The position numbers and the translations under genes are program-made. From NCBI GenBank assembly GCA_003427395.1, contig BFEA01000006.1, positions 4,358,870 through 4,400,196 of the forward strand: DNA of 41,327 nucleotides, given 5' to 3'. This document shows positions 30,174-37,898 of the stretch, in pieces. The notes beneath the pieces are model-generated. The model was not told where the DNA came from, made no database searches, and saw only the letters and a list, made by a program, of their open reading frames with translations. The stretch is from Chara braunii (lineage: Eukaryota; Streptophyta; Charophyceae; Charales; Characeae). Positions within the stretch are counted from its first letter, which is position 1. Each line of letters opens with the position of its first letter.

Positions 30174-30858
30174 GAAATATAGCACTCAACAACAGGGAAA
30201 CATCCGATTGTATTCGGTCGGTCCACAGGGACCTAACAACACAATGTGACAAGACACCAATCGAACCAAACCAAAGCCAGATATATTCGCAATCGACATC
30301 AAGGAAAGGCACTCCTTAGATAAAGAGGGAATAAAAGGAAGAAGAGGAAGAAATCATAGAAGTGAGATAGACGAGTAAAAACAAGTAACATGACACATCA
30401 GAGCCTTTCTCCCAAACATGACTTGGCAGGCTTAAAAACATAAAGAATAGCATACTCTGTAGAGCTTGAACTGAGCGTAGGCATCATGTCCGTCTCGTCA
30501 ACATCCATGTCAAGCAAATCGGCGGATGACCCGACATGTTTCGTCCGGTCGCTGAAACCGGAACTCCTCAAGGGTCTTCGTCACGTGGTTAATGATGTTG
30601 TCCACAGTCCTATTTAAACAATTGGACATACAAACCAAAGGGGACAGCCAACGAAGACGTCGAAAACAGACAAAGACAGAGCGTCGGCGGTACTGGAAAG
30701 TCCACAGACCCATCAGACAAGGACCCAACCTTACCAAGCCTCAATAACCTCATAGTACCAAGAAGGTTCTAGAAACCGAGAAAAGAGAAGAGGGACATAT
30801 CGAGCCAAGGCCCTCAGAACACAAGTAAACGCATAACCGTGACCTGAGACCAAATCCA
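30174..30858 (-). repeat. pLTR copy at the element's 3' end
   Basis: Direct repeat of 36296-36973. Shared blocks include ACAGGGACCTAACAACACAA, CGAACCAAACCAA, ACTCCTTAGATAAAGAGGGA, GACGAGTAAAAACAAGTAAC and GACCTGAGACCAAATCCA. This copy carries the fuller ribozyme motif; the other has lost its catalytic 3' part. Confidence 0.92.
30528..30576 (-). ncRNA. Hammerhead-ribozyme-like motif in pLTR
   Basis: On the minus strand: stem I GACCC (30572-30576) pairs with GGGUC (30528-30532); core UUGAGGA; stem II GUUCCGG pairs with CCGGAC (one bulged U) around a 9-base loop; GAAA; a minimal stem III ACAUGU; and GUC before the predicted cut. The consensus core is CUGANGA...GAAA...UH. The only core departure is the first base (U for C), or else one extra U. 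Penelope-like elements are known to carry hammerheads with very short stem III in their terminal repeats. The core change may make this copy weak or inactive. Confidence 0.55.
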
Positions 30859-30868
30859 GCTGTAAACT

Positions 30869-31868
30869 TCAAGAAAAAATCCTCAGGCAACTGTCAAAAA
30901 CTTCATCATGGAACCCCCTCAATCTCAACTCCACCTTCAACGAAAGCAGGAAGGCGGTCAGGAAGGCTGTCTCCGCAGTGGGCAAGCTTGTAAACTGCCT
31001 TGCCCTACGCAGAAACGAACTGACGACATCCATCTCCTGCTGCCTACCAACATATGAACAATTATCCTGGAGATTCTGAAAGACCACCCCCTGGCCAAAG
31101 ATCAACCTATGATTCTCGTGCATAGCGGCACACTTGATTCCAATCGGTCGTTCGAAGACTCTGACCAAGCACCCAAGAAAGTCCCAACAGTCAGAACGAT
31201 TTGTGCACAAGTTACGGTAATAAGAACACTCAAAATTTCCCAAAATGGACCGTGCTTTCGCCAGAGAAGCAGCGTCCCCTCACGATACTTGATAAAAATG
31301 GAGACATCATCAATTAATTGTACCCCATGAATGAGCTTCAGATCGTTCCCCAAAGAGTTTAGGAAGGAGAATTCAGAAAAGACACACAACAGACATGCAA
31401 TAGCGGGGCTAGATGGTTTACCCATAGGAATCCCCATTCTTTGTTGGAGAACCTTACCACCAACTAAGAAAAAGGTATGCTACAGATCAAAATGAACGAT
31501 GACACACTTTGCCATCCATCTTTGCACTTCCCTTTCAAAAACTTTGTTGCCTTACCCTGGTTTTTTAACATAACACCGTGCATCTCATGTTCCTCCCAAA
31601 ACTCAATCAGCCAGTTCACCACCTTCCTAATCGAGCCGTGAGGGAGACTGCAAAACATCTCCTTCACGTCGAAAGCAACGGTCAACAACCGTTCTCCCTT
31701 CCTTAAATCCTTGTTAATCCTCTCCATCGAACTAACCAGCAGATCAGTGCAGTTTAGGTTCAAGTTGGAGCGCATTGGGAGTTCCCATATCATTAGGTTG
31801 ACCGCCCGTGAAACCTTGCTATAGGCGTGCACACTACCCTCATAAATGAGGGGCAGATCGGTTGCCAT
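30869..31868 (-). pseudogene. Penelope-like reverse transcriptase
   Basis: RT core in three frames. 31868-31464 includes LLTVAFDVKEMFCSLPHGSI, the first catalytic Asp motif. A frame change and a TAG (31480-31482) follow. 31437-31102 begins MGIPMGKPSSPAIACLL and holds the catalytic QLIDDVSIF. 31243-30869 carries FLGCLVRV and the thumb region. GIPMGKPSSP and the IDD box are of Penelope type, not LTR-retrotransposon or LINE type. The frame ends at 30869-30871, eleven bases before the pLTR, so the coding part abuts the terminal repeat. Confidence 0.9.
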
Positions 31869-31927
31869 CTATTCACATCCTTATGTTTCAGAATAGTGTA
31901 TGCCTTACCCAGTCTTCCGTTATTGTC

Positions 31928-32728
31928 TCATTTCCCCAACAGTCCCAGCCTACTTTCCACATACGCCTCCTTAGTCATACTCAGCACGTTCCCCTCGTCC
32001 TTCTTATGTGTACGAAAACCATTGTCCATCAAAAACAGTTTGTCCATACCTTGCCGGTGCATCACAGGACAGCACACCAACGTGTCATTCTTATGTGTAC
32101 GGAAACCATTGTTCATCAAAAACAGTTTGTCCATACCTTGCCGGTGCATCACAAGACAACACACCAACGTGTCCCCAGGGTTATGATCGATGGGCATGAG
32201 GACCAACCCATCGAACCTTTCCCTCCAAACCCTTACATCATTCTCGGTACAACAATCCTCAGTCTGCCCCCCATACGCACTCAAACATCCCTGCAAATCC
32301 CTACGATGCACCTTCGGAACCCCGAAGTCGAGCCCCAAAAACAAAATCTCCACTTGCTTCCTCAACCGGCCAATCACATCAGCTCCAATCACATCAGCTC
32401 CAATCATATCACCTCCAATCACATCATCTCTAGAAGGTCGAACGAGATTTGGGTTATTCCGAAGCCAGTCGGGAGCCTCATCGAAGTCATTTAAGTGGAA
32501 AGCATACATGATTGTCCACCAAAGGAAACTGGTGTGAGAGAGCAGCGCAAGAGCAAGACAAAGCGACTTGATAGCGAAAGTACGAAAATTGAAAAGCAGA
32601 TCCCCGACACTTTCGTTCTTCAACGACACCAGCCTCATCCTTCTCACCGTCATTTTTCGCCATTCTTCATCCACTTTCGCCTTCATAACCCAGTTAGCAC
32701 AAAGGGATCGAATGCCAGGTTTGGTCAA
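31928..32728 (-). pseudogene. Penelope-like linker to RT, with internal duplications
   Basis: 266 open residues upstream of the RT core. The C-terminal third contains LVLMPIDHNPGDTLVCC, which looks like the region just before the RT fingers in this group. An 87-bp unit (29 codons, LVCCxVMHRQGMDKLFLM) is tandemly repeated at 32003-32089 and 32090-32176, in frame. Four 15-bp units at 32371-32430 encode repeated Asp-Val-Ile-Gly-Ala. Both duplications keep the frame, so they could predate decay. Confidence 0.75.
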
Positions 32729-32746
32729 GTCATCATCATACGTAAA

Positions 32747-33193
32747 TCAGACGAGCAGGCGCCTAACGTTCAAGCCAAACCTTCTCTTCACAGCCCCGAA
32801 CACAATAATACGGAGCTGATACAGGGTACGCATCTCTGAAAAACTCCGAATGGCCAAAAAAGCTGAAATGAGCACTTTCAAATCCCAGTTCATCAGTTCC
32901 TTCTGAGACCCAGGTTTAGATAGAAGGCTCATCAAGGTTGGTTTTAGGATCAGTGCCTTGGACAAAAACGGGACAATCGCAGAAATAAACAAATAATTCC
33001 CCGTCTGAAACAATCCCCTCACATGCCTCAACAGCTCAACACATCCATTCATCCAAACCACGGATGAACCAAATTTCCGTTTGATAACTTTATAATTTTC
33101 AGCCCATCGTTCTCCTCCTGCCCATGCAATCCCCGCCGAAGAAACCTTTTTTGCAACACAGTCATCTAGAATCGAGGAGAGACAGGCAGACAC
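32747..33193 (-). pseudogene. Penelope-like ORF2 middle segment
   Basis: 149 codons between the GIY-YIG and the RT linker, with no domain I recognise. Its place and strand make it part of ORF2, displaced by frameshifts on both sides. GGERWAENYKVIKRKFG is basic and could be a nucleic-acid-binding linker, but this is a guess. Confidence 0.6.
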
Positions 33194-33329
33194 GATACCA
33201 GTAGCTGAATGGAAGACTAAGTGAGTATGATTGGAGGGTAGAACTCTAACGCCCCCTGAATCTCAGCGAGCCCGATTCCTTTCCCGCTTTCCCGCTCCCC
33301 TTCTCCTTGACCGTTTCACTTTATCTCTA

Positions 33330-33736
33330 CTATTCAAATGCGGGTTCAACCACCCAATCGTGTACTTCTCCAGATGTAGACGGTCCACTTCCTCGCAAAG
33401 AAACAAAGGAATAGCCACATATTGACCTATGCGACCACATCTCAGCCAAGCATATAATCGATGATTGCTTCATCCCTTTTCAACCACCATAGGATTCAAC
33501 GCCCGATACACATGTTCATTCCAACGAATTGGGAGAGATCGAGAGGTAGAACCAACATACATGTGTCTAGTCCATGGCGAGGCCACGGCATAAACAAGAG
33601 AACCCTCACATTTCACAAAATCAAAATCGTTACTCAACAATTTCAACAGATAGCCTTTCAGTCCTTTGCTCCATGGTATCTGTTCTTCCAAAATCAGGTA
33701 TACAACAAGTAAACGAAAGAAAGCATTAAACTCCAT
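33330..33736 (-). pseudogene. GIY-YIG endonuclease domain (N-terminal to RT)
   Basis: Nuclease that would nick target DNA to prime reverse transcription. 33736-33470 holds LVYAV (GIY position) and HMYVGSTSRSLPIRWNEHV (YIG, the catalytic Arg and His). After a frame change near 33450-33480 the minus strand continues with PLFLCEEVDRLHLEKYTIGW and NPHLNSRDKVKR, which supply the metal-binding Glu and the conserved Asn-Pro...Asn end seen in Penelope-like GIY-YIG domains. The domain lies about 1.6 kb upstream of the RT core on the same strand, so it is N-terminal. Confidence 0.82.
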
Positions 33737-33997
33737 ATCTCACAGAAAGAAGGCGGTAGACACCGAGGAGGAAGACGGAGGAGAAGAAGGAGAAGAAGAG
33801 GAAGGAGGAGGAGGAGGAGAAGAAGGAAGAGAAGAAACCCCAACCGGAGTTGAAGAACTAGCAGCAGCGATTCCACCGACGTCTCGAGAAGAAAGGGAAG
33901 ATGGTTCAACAAACCCACATCTCCTATTACGACAATCAACGGCCAAAGGCAATAATCGTGCCACATCCAAGAAACCCTCTCATAGCTCAACACTCCT

Positions 33998-34381
33998 CTA
34001 ATCTCCATCTCCAGGTCCATCCAAACCTTTTTGTGACTCATCGTCTTCAACCTCAAGGACCGAGAAGCTGGCCCGCTCCTTACCCTTATCGCCACCTTCG
34101 TCAGATGGAACTGTCAGCTTAGCTCGATGCTCAACAAGTTCGATGATGGCAGGTTTCATACGTCCCAACTTGATGTCGGCATCTTTGCACAAGGGCTCCA
34201 GCCCTGCTTTCTTCAAGACACGGAGCTGCTTGACCTGCTCTTCGATAAAGGCGGAACGACTTATAGGTTGTATTTCCCCTTCAACTTGTCTTCCACGTGA
34301 AGCTTTCCTGTTTTTATGGCTGATCTTAAAGCGACAGCCTCGAGTCGTTTTTAAGATTCGTACCTCCCGTAGATGGCTCAT
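33998..34381 (-). pseudogene. ORF1 C-terminal basic/acidic segment
   Basis: 128-codon frame with a basic N-terminal part (HKNRKASRGRQ), a helical stretch EEQVKQLRVLKKAGLEPLCK and an acidic tail. The middle faintly resembles a SAP-type helix-turn-helix, too weakly to claim. It lies between the coiled coil and the GIY-YIG, so it is the end of ORF1 or the start of ORF2. Confidence 0.45.
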
Positions 34382-34534
34382 TCACCCGCTCATTTGCAGT
34401 CATCTTACTTAGCTGCTCCTGTAATCGTAGGACCTCCTTCTCGGCTTTTTTCTTTCTTCCTCCTCAGAATCTCCACTTGTGCCAAGGCTTTCACCCTCTT
34501 CTTCCTCAATGCATCAGCCTCTACATTATCGCTG

Positions 34535-34984
34535 CTACTCCTTCCACTTATCAGTTTCTCTGAGGTTATTTGTCCAACGAGGTTTAGGAGTTCCCCGATT
34601 TAGACAGTTCGGAGTGTGGACAGCCACACTCCCCGTCTTGTTGGCAGGCCTTAGAGCCTCATTCTTCCATGTTCTGGCCTCGTCCATAACATCCATATTT
34701 TGCTCCCGCAACGAGTTGATCTCCGACCTCAAACCAGATATCTCTCGCTTGAAGTTCATCTTGACAAGGGCTGACCCCCTCAGCTCCTCAATCTCTTGCT
34801 TCAGCGCAAAGATCTTATCACCATCGGACCTGCTATCAGAAAACTGTTTGCGTAACTCCAGAAGCTCTTGTCGAAGATGAGCAATCTTATTCTCGGCCTG
34901 CAAACAGTTGATCCCCTCCACCTTCTTTCCAAGTTCCTCATTCTCAACGAGATACTTCATTGTCCATCCCGCTACTGATGGCAA
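34535..34984 (-). pseudogene. ORF1 coiled-coil segment
   Basis: 149 residues open, with long heptad-like stretches: KIAHLRQELLELRKQF, KIFALKQEIEELRG and EISGLRSEINSLREQN. Coiled coils in element ORF1 proteins usually drive multimer formation and RNA binding as particles. It lies on the same strand as, and downstream of, the CCHC segment. The stretch 35033-35233, rich in Lys and Glu (EEEKARKIKEEEDRKSRR), probably connects the two. Confidence 0.6.
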
Positions 34985-35233
34985 AGTCAGCCTTCTTCCC
35001 CTTCAATAGATCTATAAGATCCAAACTCTCGTCTAATCTAGCACCCATCTTCTATTTGAACTCCTCCCGCTCCTCCTGGACTTCCTATCCTCTTCCTCTT
35101 TAATCTTCCTTGCTTTTTCCTCCTCCTTACATTTCGAGAGACGATTAACGGAGGCCTCAATTTTCAGACCACTTATCAAGCCATTTATAACAAAACCCAA
35201 AGGCCATTTTGACCAAACTTGCCACCAATTCAT

Positions 35234-35475
35234 AGAGTGGAGATCATACTAACTACTTACAAAAACAAAATTGGAAAAAAAAATCCAAAAACCTATAAAA
35301 CAACAAGGCAAAAATGTGTTTTCATGCAAAATTCACTCTTTTTAGTTTTCAGGATTTTCAGGATTTTTCAGGGCTAGCCAAAACAGTCGACTCCAAAACC
35401 CCAACAAACACCAAACTTGGCACACACAAACCTTGACCAAGAATAAAACAGAGCAAAAAAAAAAAACTGAAAAAA
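35234..35475 (-). other. A/T-rich gap between ORF1 segments
   Basis: No open frame of note. The minus strand is T-rich, with long T runs next to AG (near 35478) and a GTAAGT near 35255-35260. An intron or an inserted piece could be imagined, but flanking frames do not prove either. Confidence 0.35.
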
Positions 35476-35868
35476 CTAAAAAAATGATCTCCCAATGCAC
35501 TTTTCAGGGTTGAGGGGGTTAACCAGGGCTGAAAAGTGGGGGTCCTTTTGCTTATCCTCCACATACTTGTTGTACATTGCGTCCAAACGCTCCTGGTTAG
35601 CCTTCCTCCACCCAGGTCTTGCTTGCAATTGGTAACCAGCCGTGGGCGCATTAATACTCGGAGGAATGCTTGTACTAGGCGGAGGTGGAATGTACACATT
35701 CAAACCCCCCCCCGTGCGGGGTAGCACCAGCGGCGGAGGACCAGTAGGAATGGCATTAGCGCTAGTAGCTGGTGGTCGAAAGCCACCAGTCCTCTGTGGG
35801 CAGTCCCGAATCCAATGATTCAGCGCTCCACACTGGAAACAACCCCGGGTGGGCTGCACACCCGCCAT
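35476..35868 (-). CDS. Gag-like CCHC zinc-knuckle protein of the Penelope-like element (ORF1)
   Basis: 131 codons from the Met at 35868; the frame is open further up to 35970, but the upstream part is hydrophobic and unlike gag. A CCHC knuckle, CFQCGALNHWIRDC, lies at 35841-35800 (C-X2-C-X4-H-X4-C). It is followed by a Pro-rich region (PPPPSTSIPPS) and a basic helix with the words RPGWRKANQERLDAMYNKYV. CCHC knuckles bind RNA in Gag proteins. The ORF lies between the 5' pLTR and the coiled coil inside the Penelope-like insertion, so it belongs to that element or was captured by it. The frame ends at 35476 in a T-rich stretch. Confidence 0.65.
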   Translation of the reverse strand: MAGVQPTRGCFQCGALNHWIRDCPQRTGGFRPPATSANAIPTGPPPLVLPRTGGGLNVYIPPPPSTSIPPSINAPTAGYQLQARPGWRKANQERLDAMYNKYVEDKQKDPHFSALVNPLNPEKCIGRSFF

Positions 35869-36061
35869 ATCTCCAGATACTCGCTCGTTAAACAAAAAAG
35901 CAAACCAAACCACACAAAGCAAAAACCAAAAACATGAGTGAAACGATCGGAATACGTCTTCGAGTGACAAACTTTAAGATGAAGCGAGCAAGGTGTCACT
36001 CTCTCGTAGTATAAAGGCAGAGAGGGAGAAGAGGACAATAAATGAGGGGTTGTGACAAACT

Positions 36062-36257
36062 GTTCCGTCGGAGTTTCACCGACTCATCAGGAGGCTGAAC
36101 CCTCAATAGTCTGCAAAATCCCTAACTGATTACACCGTAAGCGATAATCCACCTTAATCCTATTGTGGTTAAGCATCAAGGACTGCCCGACAACTGATAC
36201 CGTAAGGTGGGGGCACCAACCGCGGCCTGCTAACGAGTCGGTGAAACTCCGACGAAA
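36062..36257. repeat. Inverted pair of hammerhead-core-like sequences
   Basis: A 23-base sequence at about 36063-36085 recurs inverted at 36235-36257. Minus strand near 36090-36060 reads CUGAUGA, stem II GUCGG/CCGAC, then GGAAC...GUC (A13 changed to G). The plus-strand copy reads CUAACGA, the same stem II, then GAAAC...GUC. Each has most of a hammerhead core but one core error, and neither has a good stem I. The pair sits between the 5' pLTR and ORF1 of the Penelope-like element. Confidence 0.55.
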
Positions 36258-36295
36258 CCGTTTGTCTACAATGGTTCTCATGCCGAAATACTGGT

Positions 36296-36973
36296 GAAAC
36301 ATAACACTCAGCAACAGGCAAACATCCGATAGTATTCACTTTCAAACGGTCCATCCACAGGGACCTAACAACACAATATGACAAGACATCAATCGAACCA
36401 AACCAATGCTAGATACATCGGCGATCGACAGAAGGGAAAGACACTCCTTAGATAAAGAGGGAACAAAAGGAAGAGGAGGAGGAAGTCATAGAAGAGAGAT
36501 AGACGAGTAAAAACAAGTAACACGACGCATCAGATACTTTCTCCCAAATGTGACTTGGCAGGCTTAAAACTAATAAGAATAGCATAGTCTGTAGACCTTG
36601 AACCGGGTGTAGGCGTCATGCCCATCTCGTCAACATCCATGTCAAGCAAATCGGCAGGTCGTCGAAACCGGAACTCCTCAAGGGTCTTCGTCACGGTGAG
36701 TGCCTAATAATGTCGTCAACAGTCCTATGTAAACAATTGGACATACATACCAAAGGGGACAGCGACAAAAGACGTCGGAAACAGACGAAGACGGAGCGCC
36801 GCGGTACCGGAAAGACCACAAACTCATCAGACAAGGACCCAACCTTACCAAGCCTTAGTAAAGTCATAGTACCAAAAAGGTTCTAGAAATCGAAAAAAGA
36901 CGATGGGGACATATCGAGCCAAGGCCCTCAGAACGCAAGTAAACACACAACTGTGACCTGAGACCAAATCCAA
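36296..36973 (-). repeat. pLTR copy at the element's 5' end
   Basis: Direct repeat partner of 30174-30858. It lacks about 15 bases corresponding to the GAAA and cleavage-side part of the hammerhead motif (around 36655), so it could not fold the same ribozyme. Scattered differences show the copies have diverged for some time. Confidence 0.92.
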
Positions 36974-37056
36974 ATGCCCCCTGCCTATCCTAGTGCCCCT
37001 TACCAACTCAAATAAACCCGACCTACCCAGATGCCCCATGCCTATCCTAGTGCCCC
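36974..37056 (-). repeat. Terminal 26-bp direct repeats of the Penelope-like element
   Basis: The plus-strand unit ATGCCCC(C/A)TGCCTATCC followed by TAGTGCCCC lies at 36974-36999 and 37031-37056 (period 57). The second copy ends exactly at the target duplication. Nothing like it follows the other pLTR, so it is specific to the element's 5' end. Confidence 0.85.
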
Positions 37057-37064
37057 TTCACATA
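37057..37064. repeat. Target-site duplication, right copy
   Basis: TTCACATA, partner of 30163-30170. See the left copy. Confidence 0.85.
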
Positions 37065-37717
37065 GGCCACAAAGACCTGATCTTCCAACTTCTCCTTTGT
37101 CATGTGTCGAGCGAACGCAAGGGCACTCATACAACAAACAGACAAGTGGGACTCTAGACCGGACTCGTGGAACAGCCTTATCTTTTTCTTGCCCCCGGTG
37201 GGACTGGTCAGCCAGCACTCATGCTCGCCCAACTTGACATCTGCCATGGCTGCTTTTCCCCAGTTAGTCCCTAAAATCAGATCAAAGGGAAGTCTGTCCT
37301 CCACTAAAAGGGTAAGGAAATGCAAAACCTTCTCTACCTTTTTTCCCTCCTCGAACCGGAAGTATGCCTTGATCCCGGAAGTATGCCTTGATCCCGTCGA
37401 TGTACTCCTCCACTCGCATCTCGCGATTATCGGCCAGTTATTCACTACCGGCTCACTCAACCTGCCTTGATCCCGTCGACGTACTCCTCCACTCGCATCT
37501 CGCGATTATCGGCCAGTCTACTCACTACCGGCTCACTCAATCTCTGCACCTTCATTCCTAAGTGCAACTTCTTCAGTCCTCTTCTACTAGTGAAACTGCG
37601 CGTAGAGCCACTATCCACCAAAGCTCCCACTCGCATTTGGCTAATCTCTACATCTGCCAAAATCAGCTGCCCTCTTCTCTTCTTCATTTCAGCCCAGGCA
37701 AGCCAACGAGTGATCAA
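37065..37717 (-). pseudogene. Element B aspartic protease and linker
   Basis: 37717-37457 contains the active-site VDSGSTRSF and continues KVQRLSEPVVSRLADNREMR. A 79-bp tandem duplication (37384-37462 and 37463-37541) with an extra 19-bp duplication (37358-37376 and 37377-37395) then breaks the frame, as 79 is not a multiple of three. The second piece, 37460-37047, resumes with LPFDLILGTNWGK and ends at the insertion after EDQVFVAYVK. The matching part of element A has no such duplication. Confidence 0.88.
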
Positions 37718-37898
37718 CTCATCACCAATGCCTGCGAGAGAGCCACCTAGAGAGACCCTAGCACAAACAGTCTCCGGACAACCATCTAGGTGGGGGCCTA
37801 CATCAGCCTATGCCGTCGGGGTCCTCGGGTTGGAGGTTTCTCTTGCAGCGCGCACTTCTCGTGATGTACCCAAGGCCCAGCAGGAGTGGATGCCACTC

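Larger units (their letters stand above)
30171..37056 (-). mobile_element. Penelope-like retroelement with N-terminal GIY-YIG and gag-like ORF1
   Basis: A 6,886-bp insertion inside element B, bounded by an 8-bp target duplication. Minus-strand order: 26-bp terminal repeats, pLTR (36973-36296), ribozyme-like inverted repeat, ORF1 with CCHC knuckle and coiled coil, GIY-YIG endonuclease, linker, RT, pLTR (30858-30174). Direct long terminal repeats, GIY-YIG plus RT, and hammerhead-like motifs identify a Penelope-like element. The endonuclease before the RT is the arrangement of the Chlamys/Naiad group, not of classical Penelope elements. A CCHC gag-like ORF1 is not a usual part of these elements as far as I know. 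Several frameshifts make it inactive. Confidence 0.88.

Noticed and set aside
31827-32839. Plus-strand frames of 110-210 codons
   Set aside because: They are antisense shadows of the Penelope-like ORF2, including its tandem duplications.
33666-34001. Glu-rich plus-strand ORF
   Set aside because: A GAA/GAG-rich low-complexity stretch antisense to the boundary between ORF1 and the GIY-YIG domain.
36815-36845. Third hammerhead candidate (minus strand CUGAUGAG in the 5' pLTR)
   Set aside because: CUGAUGAG is present, but the following sequence gives UUUCC instead of GAAA and no proper stem II in this copy; the partner pLTR has the stem but CUGAUGG.
30171-37056. Classification of the nested element as a LINE or an LTR retrotransposon
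   Set aside because: There is no AP endonuclease, poly-A tail or integrase; the GIY-YIG domain, Penelope-type RT motifs and hammerhead-like motif favour a Penelope-like element, although its 680-bp direct repeats mimic LTRs.
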